Source of the DNA: Herbidospora sakaeratensis
GTDB lineage: Bacteria > Actinomycetota > Actinomycetes > Streptosporangiales > Streptosporangiaceae
Length of the DNA stretch: 64,000 nucleotides
Direction: 5' to 3'
Assembly (NCBI RefSeq): GCF_001570525.1
Contig: NZ_BBXC01000013.1
Location: forward strand, 124,001-188,000
Position numbers and translations under genes: made by a program. The notes under the pieces were generated by a model. The model worked only from the letters and a program-made list of their open reading frames with translations. It was not told where the DNA came from and searched no databases. Positions 51,428 through 60,630 of the stretch are shown piece by piece. Each line of letters opens with the position of its first letter. The stretch's first letter is position 1.

Positions 51428-53260
51428 TTACGGGGCCGGGTAGTCGGTGATGTACACCGGCGAACCGACCCGGGTCAGGTCGGCCGGGCCGCCCACGCCG
51501 TTGACGACGTGGTCGATGATGCCCGCGCTGAGGTTGACGGTCATGATGTGGTGCAGCTTGATGCCCGGGCGGTCCGGGACCTCGAAGCCGTTCTCGGTGT
51601 GGATCGACGGGTTGTTCTGGTTGAAGACGTAGACGCCGCCGCCGTAGAGCCGGTGCTTCTGGACGCCGTTGCCGACCTTGTAGCCGGCGTAGCCCTCGAC
51701 GTCGCCGTTCATCCAGTCGGCCTGCGTCGGCGGGTCGTAGGGCAGCTCGTTCTGGTAGAGGATCGTGGTGCCGTTCTCGCCGTTCCAGATCGTGTTGTAG
51801 CGCTGGAAGTGCTCGACGAACAGGCCGGTCGCGGTCACGTTGTCGCCGTTGATGATGGCGCCGTTGCGGCCGTCGTTGGTGTTCCACCGCTCGGTGTCGG
51901 TGAAGCCCTCGACCCCGTGGTCGGCGCGCCACACCCAGGTGTGGTCGATGAGCACGTTGTCGGTGTTGACCTCGAGCGCGGTGTTGGTCCGGCCGATGTG
52001 GGGTCCGCCGACGCGGAAGTACACGTCCGACAGGGTGGTCGGGTTGTCGGCCGGGTTGTTGCTGCGCTTGTCCTTCTTGCCGACCTTCAGCAGGACCTGC
52101 GACTTCTTCAGGCCCGCGTCGATGGTCACACCGGCGAAGATCACGCTCGGGACGTCGGCGATCTCGACCGGGGTCACGGCGTTGACGGCGGTGAGCGTGG
52201 CGTGGCCGATGCCGAGGACGACCGTGCCGGCGCGCTTGACGTCGATGGTGCGGTCGACGTCGTACACGCCGGGGGTGAGCAGCAGGTGCTTGCCGGCGGC
52301 GAGCGCCTTGTTGATGTCCTTCACCGAGTCGGACGGCTTCGCGACGAAGAAGTCGCTGAGCGGCAGGGTGTGACCGGGGGTCAGCCCGTTCGCCCAGGTG
52401 ATGCCGCGCGAGTCCTTCTTCGCCGCGGGCACCCGGACCTGGTAGTCGCCCTGGGCGTCCACGAACAGGTAGGGCTTCTCCCGGCTGACGGGGTTGGTCT
52501 CGAGCGTGGTGTAGGGCGGGCTCGGGAACGCGGCGTCGTCGGGGGCGCCGACGGTGCCCGCGAACACCTGGTTCCACACGGCGTTCGACCAGCTGGCGAC
52601 CTCGCTGTCGCGGGTCAGCCACTGCTGCTGCGATCCGTTGACGACGGCCGGCAGCTTGGAGTCGGCGATGAAGCCGCCGCTCGCGTACTGCGGACCGGCG
52701 GTGCAGTAGTCCATCAGCGACAGGGTGCCGCCGGTGACGTTGAGCCGGCGCATGGAGACCGCCTGGGAGACGGCCCAGAAGTTCGTCCCGGTACGGCAGC
52801 CCTCCGAGCCCTTACCGGTGATGTTGATCGACAGGTTGGAGATGGTGCGCCAGAAGTTGGTCAGCGCGATGCAGTTGGTGGGCGTCAGGCAGCGGTTGTA
52901 GACCTCGACCTTGCCGTTGATGACGACGTCGGTGGGCGAGGCGCCGAGGCCGGCGATCTCGGTGTAGTAGCCGACCTTGAAGTGCAGCGGCTGCTCCGCG
53001 GACCCGTAGGTGCCCGGCTTGAACAGGTAGGCGTGCCGGGTGGTGCCCATCTCGTTGTCGACCTGGGCGGCGTGGGCGGCGTCCAGGGTCGCCTGGATCG
53101 TGCTCTGCGGCATGCCGGGGTCGAAGACGGTGACGTTGGAGCCGAGGTCGGTCACCGGCGCCGCCGCGGTCGCTGCCGGGCCGGTGGTCACGACGGAGGC
53201 CGCCAGTAACAGCCCTAATGCGATCAACCTGCCGAGGTACGGCCGGCGGGTGGTCGTCAT
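51428..53260 (-). CDS. secreted pectin-lyase-fold protein
   Basis: This protein has 610 residues. Signal peptide MTTTRRPYLGRLIALGLLLA, cleavage near ATAA. The body shows the ladder-like pattern of a right-handed beta-helix (ITWANGLTPGHTLPLSDFF, HLLLTPGVYDVDRTIDVKR, VLIDHTWVWRADHGVEGF, NGENGTTILYQNELPYDP). Proteins of this type are often labelled adenylyl cyclase by old annotation, but no cyclase motif is present. It probably binds or cleaves a polysaccharide. A LacI-type palindrome lies in its promoter, next to the LacI gene. Confidence 0.82.
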   Translation of the reverse strand: MTTTRRPYLGRLIALGLLLAASVVTTGPAATAAAPVTDLGSNVTVFDPGMPQSTIQATLDAAHAAQVDNEMGTTRHAYLFKPGTYGSAEQPLHFKVGYYTEIAGLGASPTDVVINGKVEVYNRCLTPTNCIALTNFWRTISNLSINITGKGSEGCRTGTNFWAVSQAVSMRRLNVTGGTLSLMDYCTAGPQYASGGFIADSKLPAVVNGSQQQWLTRDSEVASWSNAVWNQVFAGTVGAPDDAAFPSPPYTTLETNPVSREKPYLFVDAQGDYQVRVPAAKKDSRGITWANGLTPGHTLPLSDFFVAKPSDSVKDINKALAAGKHLLLTPGVYDVDRTIDVKRAGTVVLGIGHATLTAVNAVTPVEIADVPSVIFAGVTIDAGLKKSQVLLKVGKKDKRSNNPADNPTTLSDVYFRVGGPHIGRTNTALEVNTDNVLIDHTWVWRADHGVEGFTDTERWNTNDGRNGAIINGDNVTATGLFVEHFQRYNTIWNGENGTTILYQNELPYDPPTQADWMNGDVEGYAGYKVGNGVQKHRLYGGGVYVFNQNNPSIHTENGFEVPDRPGIKLHHIMTVNLSAGIIDHVVNGVGGPADLTRVGSPVYITDYPAP

Positions 53261-53295
53261 GGTTCGTTCCTTCCTTGGGGGGCACCACTGATCTT

Positions 53296-53309
53296 TGAGA
53301 GCGCTCTCT
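53296..53309. promoter_or_regulatory. LacI/CebR-like operator upstream of the pectin-lyase-fold gene
   Basis: TGAGAGCGCTCTCT contains the perfect 12-base palindrome GAGAGCGCTCTC (53297-53308). It differs by few bases from the CebR cellulose-utilisation operator TGGGAGCGCTCCCA (recalled). It lies 36 bases before the start of the secreted protein gene and 49 bases past the LacI gene stop. Confidence 0.65.
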
Positions 53310-53356
53310 CCTAGGTCAAGGGGTTACGGGCAACTAATGTCACGTCTTTTTTCATC

Positions 53357-54415
53357 TCATGGGAAAATGGGCCCGCGGGCCGGGGGAGCGGTGCTGGAAC
53401 GTACCTCCAGCCGGGTGGCCAGCTCGACCCGGTCCTCGTCCGGCGCGGCGCCGGAGGCCAGGGTCAGCACCATCTGCGCGGCGGCGGCGCCCATCTTCTT
53501 CAGGGGCTGGCGCACGGTGGTCATCGGCGGGTCGGCCCACTGCGCCAGCGGCAGGTCGTCGAACCCGACGACGCTCACGTCCTCCGGGACGCGCAGCCCC
53601 GCCCGGTGCGCCGCCTGGTAGACGCCGAGCGCCTGCAGGTCGTTGGCGGCGAAGACGGCGGTCGGCCGATCGGGCCCTGCCAGCAGCGCCGCGCCCTCGG
53701 CCCGGCCGCCCTCCACGTACAGCGGGGCGGTGCGCACCAGCCGGGGGTCCTGGGGGACGCCGGCCGCGTCGAGCGCCGCGCGGTAGCCGTCGAGGCGGGC
53801 CCGGCAGCACATCAGCGTGCCGGGGCCGGTGACCATGGCGATGCGGCGGTGGCCCAGCTCCAGCAGGTGGCGGGTGGCCGACAGGCCGCCGTTCCAGTTC
53901 GTCGCCCCCACGGAGGGCACGCCGTGCTCGGGCTCGCCGCGCGGGTCGAGGGCGACCAGCGGGATCGACCGGCTGGCCAGGCGGTCGCGCTGCCGCTGGG
54001 GTATGTCGGCCGAGACCGCGATGACGCCCAGCGGGCGGCGGGCGAGCACCTGGTCGATCCAGCCCGCGTGCGGGGTGCGCCGTCCGCGCATGTCGGTCAG
54101 GCCCAGGACCATGCCGTACGACTGGGTGACCTCGTCCATGCCCTGGATCAGTTCCAGCGCCCACAGGCTGTCGAGCGACTCGAAGACGACCTCGACGACC
54201 GCGCTCGACTCGGCGGCGTCAGGCCGGCGACGCCAGCCGTGCTCCCTGACCAGGTCCTCGATCCGGCGGCGGGTGCTGCTGGCCACCCCGGGATGACCGT
54301 TGATCACCTTGGAGACGGTCGGGGCCGACACGCCGGCCAGCTTGGCGATGTGCGCGAGCGTGACCTCCTGCCGGGGACGGGACTCTGCATGCGGATCGCG
54401 GGGGATGGCGGTCAC
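53357..54415 (-). CDS. LacI-family transcriptional regulator
   Basis: This protein has 352 residues from the GTG at 54415. The helix-turn-helix and hinge are VTLAHIAKLAGVSAPTVSKV, INGHPGVASSTRRRIEDLV. The sugar-binding periplasmic-like domain follows (LGVIAVSADIPQRQRDRLAS, AVFAANDLQALGVYQAAHRA, VSVVGFDDLPLAQWADPPMT). It is flanked by the pectin-lyase-fold gene and the divergent GH9 cellulase gene, with LacI-type palindromes on both sides, so it likely senses an oligosaccharide and represses both. Confidence 0.93.
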   Translation of the reverse strand: MTAIPRDPHAESRPRQEVTLAHIAKLAGVSAPTVSKVINGHPGVASSTRRRIEDLVREHGWRRRPDAAESSAVVEVVFESLDSLWALELIQGMDEVTQSYGMVLGLTDMRGRRTPHAGWIDQVLARRPLGVIAVSADIPQRQRDRLASRSIPLVALDPRGEPEHGVPSVGATNWNGGLSATRHLLELGHRRIAMVTGPGTLMCCRARLDGYRAALDAAGVPQDPRLVRTAPLYVEGGRAEGAALLAGPDRPTAVFAANDLQALGVYQAAHRAGLRVPEDVSVVGFDDLPLAQWADPPMTTVRQPLKKMGAAAAQMVLTLASGAAPDEDRVELATRLEVRSSTAPPARGPIFP

Positions 54416-54494
54416 GCCGCGATTCTACGAAGTGCCCGGAAAGCGTCGTGAAATATACAGAATCATTCGCCCGATAAATCGCCATGAGCTGCAC

Positions 54495-54505
54495 GAAACG
54501 CTTTC
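54495..54505. promoter_or_regulatory. LacI-type half-palindrome before the GH9 gene
   Basis: GAAACGCTTTC has symmetric GAAA/TTTC arms around CGC. A looser relative, GGAAAGCGTC, lies at 54438-54447. Both are in the 164-base gap between the LacI and GH9 starts. Confidence 0.4.
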
Positions 54506-54579
54506 TCTCATCCTGACGGCTGTCCTCTTGCGGCCCGGCGGTCACAAGATGCGAAGCCCATGGGTTGAGAGGACTCCAC

Positions 54580-56829
54580 GTGAACACCTCAGGCCGGATG
54601 CGGCTATCGGCGGCGGCACTGGCCGTCGCCCTGGCCGCGGCATCGATCACCGCGATCGTCACCACCGAGACCGCCAACGCGCTGGCCCGCCCGGCGCTCG
54701 GCCAGAACATCAAGGTCAACCAGGTCGCCTACGCGCCCACCGCGGCCAAACAGGCGACCGTGATCAGCAGTTCGAGCTCGCCGCTGGCCTGGAGCCTGCT
54801 GAACGGCTCCGACCAGGTGGTGGCCAGTGGCACCACCACCGTCTTCGGTTCGGACTCGCCTTCGGGAGACTCCGTCCACAAAATCGACTTCTCCTCGTAC
54901 ACGGGGACCGGGAACAATTTCGTGCTCACCGTGAACAACGAGTCGAGCCACCCCTTCGACATCGGCACGGCCGCCTGGAAGAAACTGCCCTACGACGCGC
55001 TGGCGTTCTTCTACCACCAGCGCAGCGGCATCGCGATCACCTCCCAGTACGCCGGCGGCAACCAGTACGCCCGCGCCGCCGGCCACCTGAACGTCGCCCC
55101 CAACCAGGGCGACGCCAACGTGCCGTGCCGCACCGACTGCGGCTACCGGCTGGACGTGCGCGGCGGCTGGTACGACGCCGGCGACCACGGCAAGTACGTG
55201 GTCAACGGCGGCATGTCGGCCTGGCAGCTGGTCAACGCCTACGAACGGGCCAGGAACGTCGCCGGCGCCGACCCCACCGCCTTCGGCGACGGCACCATGT
55301 CGCTGCCCGAGCGCGGCAACGGGGTGCCCGACATCCTCGACGAGGCCCGCTGGGAGATCGACTTCCTGCTGAAGATGCAGGTCCCCGACGGCCGGTCGCT
55401 GGCCGGCATGGCCCACCACAAGATGCACGACACGAACTGGACCGGCCTGCCCCTGCTGCCCGCCCAGGACCCCCAGCCCCGCGTGTTGTCGGCCCCGTCC
55501 ACCGCCGCGACCCTGAACCTGGCGGCCGCCGCCGCCCAGTGCGCCCGGGTGTGGGCCACCATCGACTCCGGCTTCTCCACCCGCTGCCTGACCGCCGCCG
55601 AGAAGGCCTACGCGGCGGCCAAGGCCAACCCGTCGCGGTTCGCCCCCACCTCCGACGACGTCGGCGGCGGCTCGTACGCGGACACCAAGGTGAGCGACGA
55701 GTTCTACTGGGCCGCCGCGGAGCTGTACACCACGACCGGCAAGCAGACCTACCGCAACGATCTGACCGCCTCCTCCCTGTACTACGGGCGCAGCTTCACC
55801 AACGAGGGCGCCCAGTGGTCGGAGGTCGCCAGCCTGGGAGACATCACCCTGGCGCTGGTGCCCAACGGGCTGAGCTCCTCCATCGGCTCGCAGTTGCGCG
55901 CCTCCTTCGTCTCGGCGGCCGACGGCCTGCTGAACGTGATGCGCGGCCAGGGTTACCCGGTGCCCTTCCAGCCCAACGGCGGCGGGTACATCTGGGGGTC
56001 CAACAACCTGATCCTCAACAACGCGGTGCTGCTGGCCCTGGCCCACGACTTCACCGGCGCCGAGCGCTTCCGCTCCGGGGTGTTCGAGACGATGGCCTAC
56101 GAGTTCGGCCGCAACCCGCTGGGCTACTCCTACGTCACCGGCTACGGCGACCGGCCCTCCCGCAACGTCCACCACCGGTTCTGGGCCAACCAGCTCGACT
56201 CCTCGTTGCCGATCGCGCCTCCCGGTTCGCTGGCGGGCGGCCCCAACAGCGGCCTGCAGGACCCCGTCGCCCAGCAGCGCCTCAGCGGCTGCCGGCCGCA
56301 GAAGTGCTACCTGGACGACATCGACGCCTGGTCGGTGAACGAGGTCGCCATCAACTGGAACGCCGTCCTGGCCTGGGTGGGAGCCTGGACGGCCGAGAAG
56401 TCCGGCCCCAACACCCCGTCCCCGTCGCCTTCGCCGAGTCCTTCGCCCAGCCCATCTCCGTCGCCCAGCCCGTCTCCGAGCCCGAGTCCGTCACCGTCGC
56501 CCAGCCCGTCGCCCAGCTCCGGTAGGGCCTGCGCCGCGACCTACAGCGTCGTCAACCAGTGGCCGACCGGATTCGGGGCCTCCGTCGAGGTGAAGAACAC
56601 CGGCACCGTCGCGCTGACCGGCTGGACCGTCGCCTGGACCTTCCCCAACGGCCAGACCATCACGCAGTTGTGGAACGGCGCGCACACCGTCAGCGGCTCG
56701 GCCGTCACCGTGACGAACCTGTCCTGGAACGGGGCGCTCACCCCCAACGGCGCCGCCTCGTTCGGGTTCAACGGCGCCTGGAGCGGCGCCAACACGAGCC
56801 CCACCGCGGTGACCTGCACCGCTCGATAG
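54580..56829 (+). CDS. secreted GH9 cellulase with C-terminal CBM2
   Basis: This protein has 749 residues. The start GTG at 54580 has GAGAGGA upstream; a TTG at 54565 is less likely. Signal peptide to about residue 37 (ETANA), CelD-type Ig-like domain (about 45-125; IKVNQVAYAPTAAKQATV), GH9 barrel with catalytic Asp in GGWYDAGDHGKYV, His in RNVHHRFWA and Glu in WSVNEVAINWNAVLAWV, a Pro-Ser linker (about 610-645), then CBM2 (CAATYSVVNQWPTGFGASVE). It cuts cellulose outside the cell. It is divergent from the LacI regulator. A strong hairpin follows. Confidence 0.94.
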   Translation: MNTSGRMRLSAAALAVALAAASITAIVTTETANALARPALGQNIKVNQVAYAPTAAKQATVISSSSSPLAWSLLNGSDQVVASGTTTVFGSDSPSGDSVHKIDFSSYTGTGNNFVLTVNNESSHPFDIGTAAWKKLPYDALAFFYHQRSGIAITSQYAGGNQYARAAGHLNVAPNQGDANVPCRTDCGYRLDVRGGWYDAGDHGKYVVNGGMSAWQLVNAYERARNVAGADPTAFGDGTMSLPERGNGVPDILDEARWEIDFLLKMQVPDGRSLAGMAHHKMHDTNWTGLPLLPAQDPQPRVLSAPSTAATLNLAAAAAQCARVWATIDSGFSTRCLTAAEKAYAAAKANPSRFAPTSDDVGGGSYADTKVSDEFYWAAAELYTTTGKQTYRNDLTASSLYYGRSFTNEGAQWSEVASLGDITLALVPNGLSSSIGSQLRASFVSAADGLLNVMRGQGYPVPFQPNGGGYIWGSNNLILNNAVLLALAHDFTGAERFRSGVFETMAYEFGRNPLGYSYVTGYGDRPSRNVHHRFWANQLDSSLPIAPPGSLAGGPNSGLQDPVAQQRLSGCRPQKCYLDDIDAWSVNEVAINWNAVLAWVGAWTAEKSGPNTPSPSPSPSPSPSPSPSPSPSPSPSPSPSPSPSPSSGRACAATYSVVNQWPTGFGASVEVKNTGTVALTGWTVAWTFPNGQTITQLWNGAHTVSGSAVTVTNLSWNGALTPNGAASFGFNGAWSGANTSPTAVTCTAR
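56418..56520 (+). repeat. Pro-Ser linker-coding repeat in the GH9 gene
   Basis: This is a run of alternating Ser and Pro codons (units such as CCGTCGCCCAGC) between the catalytic domain and CBM2. It is similar in style to the linkers of the GH6 and CE1 genes but of independent length. Confidence 0.7.
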
Positions 56830-56838
56830 GCCAAAACG

Positions 56839-56876
56839 GCGCCGGTGCGGCGGAGTGAGTTCCGCCGCACCGGCGC
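56839..56876. terminator. perfect 16-bp hairpin, bidirectional terminator
   Basis: GCGCCGGTGCGGCGGA and TCCGCCGCACCGGCGC around a GTGAGT loop, between the GH9 stop (56829) and the convergent small gene (stop 56883). Confidence 0.75.
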
Positions 56877-56882
56877 TCCCGG

Positions 56883-57242
56883 TCAGTCGATGCCGTGCGC
56901 CTCGTCTTCCTCGCGCAGCCGCGCGAGGTGGTGCATGATCGCGGCGGCCTCTCTGCCCCACGTCGTTTCGAGGTCTTCGCCGCAGGCGGCCGCCAGGGTT
57001 TCCACCAGGTGCCGGATGACCAGCGTCGAGGCGGTGAACAGGGCGGGCGGGCCCATGCCCAGGGTCGGCCCGGCGATGTCCCGCGTGACGAGGTCGAGGT
57101 CGCCGGACAGCCGGCGCAGATCCTCGGGCGTCTTGATCTGCATCTCCAGACTGATCACGCTCAATACGGCAGGCACCTTTTCGGCCACCAGGCCATCGAA
57201 TCGCCGTCCTTCCTCAGGGGTGAAACCCGTCCAGCCGCTCAT
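56883..57242 (-). CDS. small alpha-helical protein of unknown function
   Basis: This protein has 119 residues from the ATG at 57242; an upstream in-frame start at 57260 would add MGHPAL. It is mostly helical (RRFDGLVAEKVPAVLSVISL, TPEDLRRLSGDLDLVTRDIA, TASTLVIRHLVETLAAACGE, EAAAIMHHLARLREEDEAHG). No domain is recognised. It lies 54 bases after the lipoprotein hydrolase gene on the same strand. Confidence 0.7.
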   Translation of the reverse strand: MSGWTGFTPEEGRRFDGLVAEKVPAVLSVISLEMQIKTPEDLRRLSGDLDLVTRDIAGPTLGMGPPALFTASTLVIRHLVETLAAACGEDLETTWGREAAAIMHHLARLREEDEAHGID

Positions 57243-57296
57243 CAGGGCCGGATGCCCCACTCGCCGCGGTTCACGCCCTCACGGCGTGGGCTCGGG

Positions 57297-58139
57297 TCAG
57301 TGCCGCGCCGCGAACACGGCCTCGATCTCCGCGAGCACGAGCTCGGGACGTTCCGCCGGCACGTCGTGGGAGGCCCCCTCGGCGGTGACGAGCCGGCGGC
57401 CGGGCCCGGCCTGCACGAACGCGGCGGCGGCGTCGCGCCAGCGCTGGGCGTCCACAGGAGAGCCGTCGAACGGGGTCTTCGCCGACACGATGACCGTCGC
57501 CGGCACCGAGTCGGGCCAGATGACCTGGTGGAACGCGGCGTGCGCGGCGGCGAAGCCGTCGGCGGTGGCGAGCAGCTGGCGGTTCTCCGGTTTCTCCGGG
57601 TCCTTCTTCGCCTCCTCGACGTGGGGCCGGGCGGCGGCCACGAGGCGGGGGATCTCCTCGTCGGTGAAGAACTGCGGCAGGTTGGCGTCCACGAGGACCG
57701 CGCCGGAGAGCAACTCCGGGTCGTCCTGGGCGAGGTGGTGGGCGACCTCGCCGCCCTGGGAGTGGGCGACGAGGGTCACGTCGTCGGTGACGCCCAGTTG
57801 TTCGAGGCCCGTCTTGAGGTCGCCGACGGCGCTCTCGACCCGCCACGGGCCGGGCACGACGTCGCTCTTGCCGAGACCGGCCCGGTCGTAGGCGATGACG
57901 GTCGCGCCGGTGGCGGCGTGCAGCTTCGGGACGAGGTCCGTCCACTGCGCGGCCGACTCGCCGCCGCCCGAATCGAGCACGATCGTGGCGTCGCTGCCCG
58001 GGGTGACGTAGAAGGCCAGCCGGTGACCGTCGTTGTCGATCAGATGGAGCTCGGGCCCGGTCTCGCCGCAGGCGGCGACGGTGACGGCGAGCAGGACGAG
58101 GGCCGGCAGGGCCCCGTTCACGAAGCGGCGGGGAGACAT
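57297..58139 (-). CDS. alpha/beta-hydrolase lipoprotein
   Basis: This protein has 280 residues. The ATG at 58139 starts a lipoprotein signal (VNGALPALVLLAVTVAACGE). The hydrolase fold shows the oxyanion region VLDSGGGESAAQW, YDRAGLGKSD, nucleophile elbow VAHSQGGEVAHHLA, and the final His in ASHDVPAERP. It is likely tethered outside the membrane and hydrolyses an ester. The substrate is unknown. It is divergent from the catalase gene. Confidence 0.88.
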   Translation of the reverse strand: MSPRRFVNGALPALVLLAVTVAACGETGPELHLIDNDGHRLAFYVTPGSDATIVLDSGGGESAAQWTDLVPKLHAATGATVIAYDRAGLGKSDVVPGPWRVESAVGDLKTGLEQLGVTDDVTLVAHSQGGEVAHHLAQDDPELLSGAVLVDANLPQFFTDEEIPRLVAAARPHVEEAKKDPEKPENRQLLATADGFAAAHAAFHQVIWPDSVPATVIVSAKTPFDGSPVDAQRWRDAAAAFVQAGPGRRLVTAEGASHDVPAERPELVLAEIEAVFAARH

Positions 58140-58322
58140 GCGCCCATCCTTCGGCGGCCATGTCGATCGCGGAATGCGGCATACAGGCGTGTCGGCGGTA
58201 GGGCGGGCCCGACCGTGCTTGTGCGCCGCTTCGGTGGGTAGCACGAGCGGTGATCACGTTACGGCTGGTCAAACAGCCGGCACAGGCCGTAGTCCACAAG
58301 CGTCGGAACAGGGGACTTTGGC

Positions 58323-59678
58323 ATGCCCGATGAGAACAATCCCGTGACCAGGGCCGTCGACAAGGTGATCGAGGCGGTCACCGACCACTCGGAGAAGGGC
58401 GAGATCCCCGGCCGGCCCGGCGTCGAGCCGCCCACGGTCGAAGAGCCCACTGAGCCCCGTGGCCCGCTGCCGCCCAAGCCCGACCAGCACGGCCCCGAGC
58501 CGTTCACGCCGACCGGGCAACCCTCGGGTGAGACGACCGGGACGCGGGCGCAGGGCGGGTCGTTCCTGACCACCGCCACCGGCACCCGGGTGCCGGACAC
58601 CGACCACTCGCTGAAGGCGGGGCCGCGCGGGCCGGTGCTGCTGCGCGACCACCACCTGCGTGAGAAGATCACCCACTTCGACCACGAGCGCATCCCCGAA
58701 CGCGTCGTGCACGCCCGGGGCGCGGCGGCGCACGGCGTCTTCCGCGGCTACGGCACGGCCTCGAAGATCACCAAAGCGGCGTTCCTGGCCAAGGGTGTCG
58801 AGACGCCGGTGTTCGTGCGGTTCTCGACCGTGCTGGGCTCGCGGGGGTCGGCGGACACGGTGCGCGACACCCGGGGCTTCGCGACCAAGTTCTACACCTC
58901 CGAGGGCGTCTTCGACCTGGTCGGCAACAACATCCCGGTCTTCTTCATCCAGGACGCGATCAAGTTCCCCGACGTCATCCACGCCGGCAAGCCGCACCCC
59001 GACCGGGAGATCCCGCAGGCGCAGAGCGCCCACGACACCTTCTGGGACTTCGTCTCGCTGCACACCGAGGCGACCCACCACACGATGTGGAACATGTCCG
59101 ATCGGGGCATTCCGAGGTCGTACCGGATGATGGAGGGCTTCGGGGTCCACACGTTCCGGCTGGTGGCGGACGACGGTCAGACCACGCTGGTGAAGTTCCA
59201 CTGGAAGCCGAAGGCGGGCGTGCACTCCCTGGTGTGGGAGGAGGCCCAGATCGTCAACGGCGTCGACCCCGACTTCCACCGCCGCGATCTCGCCGACGCC
59301 ATCGAGGCGGGCGCCCATCCCGAGTGGGAGCTGGGCGTCCAGACGTTCCCCGACACCGGCGACCAGACGTTCGAGGGCATCGACCTGCTCGACCCGACCA
59401 AGATCGTGCCCGAGGAACTCGCGCCGGTGCAGCCGATCGGCCTGCTGACCCTGAACGCCAACCCGGTCGACTTCTTCGCCGAGACCGAACAGGTCGCCTT
59501 CCACGCCGGGCACCTCGTGCCCGGCATCGACGTGACCTACGACCCGCTGCTCGCCGCGCGGTTGTTCTCCTACCTCGACACCCAGATCACCCGGCTCGGC
59601 GGGCCGAACTTCGACCAGCTGCCGATCAACCGGCCGCACGCCCCGGTCAACGACATGCTGCGCGACGGCATGCACTAG
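58323..59678 (+). CDS. catalase, N-terminal/catalytic part of an HPII-type enzyme (ends at in-frame amber)
   Basis: The frame gives 451 residues before a TAG at codon 452 (59676-59678). The catalase core is intact: active-site His in [60 protein letters not shown], and the haem-Tyr region [17 protein letters not shown]. In related large catalases the text NDMLRDGMH continues with Gln. Here CAG has become TAG, and the same frame reads on in the next feature. N-terminal residues 1-100 are a Pro-rich extension typical of the HPII type. The truncated chain may still fold but lacks the second domain. Confidence 0.9.
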   Translation: MPDENNPVTRAVDKVIEAVTDHSEKGEIPGRPGVEPPTVEEPTEPRGPLPPKPDQHGPEPFTPTGQPSGETTGTRAQGGSFLTTATGTRVPDTDHSLKAGPRGPVLLRDHHLREKITHFDHERIPERVVHARGAAAHGVFRGYGTASKITKAAFLAKGVETPVFVRFSTVLGSRGSADTVRDTRGFATKFYTSEGVFDLVGNNIPVFFIQDAIKFPDVIHAGKPHPDREIPQAQSAHDTFWDFVSLHTEATHHTMWNMSDRGIPRSYRMMEGFGVHTFRLVADDGQTTLVKFHWKPKAGVHSLVWEEAQIVNGVDPDFHRRDLADAIEAGAHPEWELGVQTFPDTGDQTFEGIDLLDPTKIVPEELAPVQPIGLLTLNANPVDFFAETEQVAFHAGHLVPGIDVTYDPLLAARLFSYLDTQITRLGGPNFDQLPINRPHAPVNDMLRDGMH

Positions 59679-59684
59679 ACCGCC

Positions 59685-60572
59685 GTGCACACGGGGGTCG
59701 CCCCCTACCGGCCCAACTCCCTCGACGGCGGTTGCCCGTTCCACGCGGCCGACGGCTACGTCGAGGTGCCCTTCCCGGTGGAGGCGGGCCCGCGGGGGCG
59801 GCTCGCGCCCGCCTCCTACGACGACCACTTCAGCCAGCCCCGGATGTTCTGGCGGAGCATGTCGCCGGTCGAGAAGGAGCACATCGTCGCCGCGTACACC
59901 TTCGAGCTGAGCAGGGTGTACGAACAGGCGATCAAGGAGCGGCAGCGGCGCGTGCTGGCCCAGATCGACCCCGTGCTCTGCGAGGAGGTCGCCGCCGGGC
60001 TCGGCCTGCCGGCCCCGGCCGCGTCGCTGATCGAAGGACGCCCGGCCAGCCCGGCGTTGTCCCAGGTGGGGGAGGTCTGGCCGACCACCGGGCGGATCAT
60101 CGGCATCGTGGCGGGTTCGGACCTCGACGCGCTGCGCGCGGTCCGGCGCACGATCCTGGACGACGGCATGGTGCCGCTGGTGATCGCGCCCACGGGCGGC
60201 GTGCTGGCGGGCGAAGGGGAGCCGGTGACCGTGCAGCGCACGTTCGCCGCCGCCCGGTCGGTCGAGTTCGACGCCGTTCTGGTCGCCGGAGCCCCGGCGC
60301 CGGGAGCCGACGCCCACGGGGCCCGCGACGCCAAGGCCGGGATGAGCGGCCCGGTCGACCCGCGTGTCGTCCTGCTGCTCAACGAGGCGTACCGGCACGG
60401 CAAGCCGATCGGCGGCTGGGGCCGGGCCGGCGACGCCTTCGCCGCCGCCTCGATCCCGCCCGGGAGCCCGGGCGTGGTGGTGGGCGTGGAACCCGTCGCG
60501 GTGCTCGGCGAGGTGACCGCGCTGCTGGCCCGCCATCGGGTCTGGGACCGGTTCCCCGCCACGCTCGCCTGA
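59685..60572 (+). CDS. C-terminal flavodoxin/GATase-like domain of the HPII-type catalase, separated by an amber codon
   Basis: This 295-residue segment is in the same frame as the catalase core, six bases after the TAG (the next possible start is the GTG at 59685). It begins HTGVAPYRPNSLDGGCPFHA, continues FSQPRMFWRSMSPVEKEHIV, and ends in the class I glutamine-amidotransferase-like domain of large catalases (RIIGIVAGSDLDALRAVRRT). No ribosome site precedes the GTG. With codon 452 restored to Gln, the full protein would be about 749 residues, the length of HPII. Expression needs readthrough or reinitiation unless the TAG is a sequence error. Confidence 0.85.
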   Translation: MHTGVAPYRPNSLDGGCPFHAADGYVEVPFPVEAGPRGRLAPASYDDHFSQPRMFWRSMSPVEKEHIVAAYTFELSRVYEQAIKERQRRVLAQIDPVLCEEVAAGLGLPAPAASLIEGRPASPALSQVGEVWPTTGRIIGIVAGSDLDALRAVRRTILDDGMVPLVIAPTGGVLAGEGEPVTVQRTFAAARSVEFDAVLVAGAPAPGADAHGARDAKAGMSGPVDPRVVLLLNEAYRHGKPIGGWGRAGDAFAAASIPPGSPGVVVGVEPVAVLGEVTALLARHRVWDRFPATLA

Positions 60573-60577
60573 CGAGC

Positions 60578-60615
60578 ACGCCGGGTCCGGGCGACGTTCC
60601 GCCCGGACCCGGCGT
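60578..60615. terminator. perfect 15-bp hairpin, bidirectional terminator
   Basis: ACGCCGGGTCCGGGC and GCCCGGACCCGGCGT around GACGTTCC. It lies between the catalase end (60572) and the convergent esterase stop (60631). Confidence 0.75.
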
Positions 60616-60630
60616 CGATCGACTAGGAGA

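Noticed and set aside
51428-53260. Adenylyl cyclase (a label such proteins often carry)
   Set aside because: No cyclase motif is visible. The sequence is a secreted beta-helix.
54565-54579. TTG as start of the GH9 gene
   Set aside because: The GTG at 54580 has the better ribosome site (GAGAGGA) and gives a normal signal peptide.
56418-56520. Regular short repeats, CRISPR-like at first glance
   Set aside because: The units encode a Pro-Ser linker in frame, with no unique spacers. The same holds for 43085-43168 and 61007-61080.
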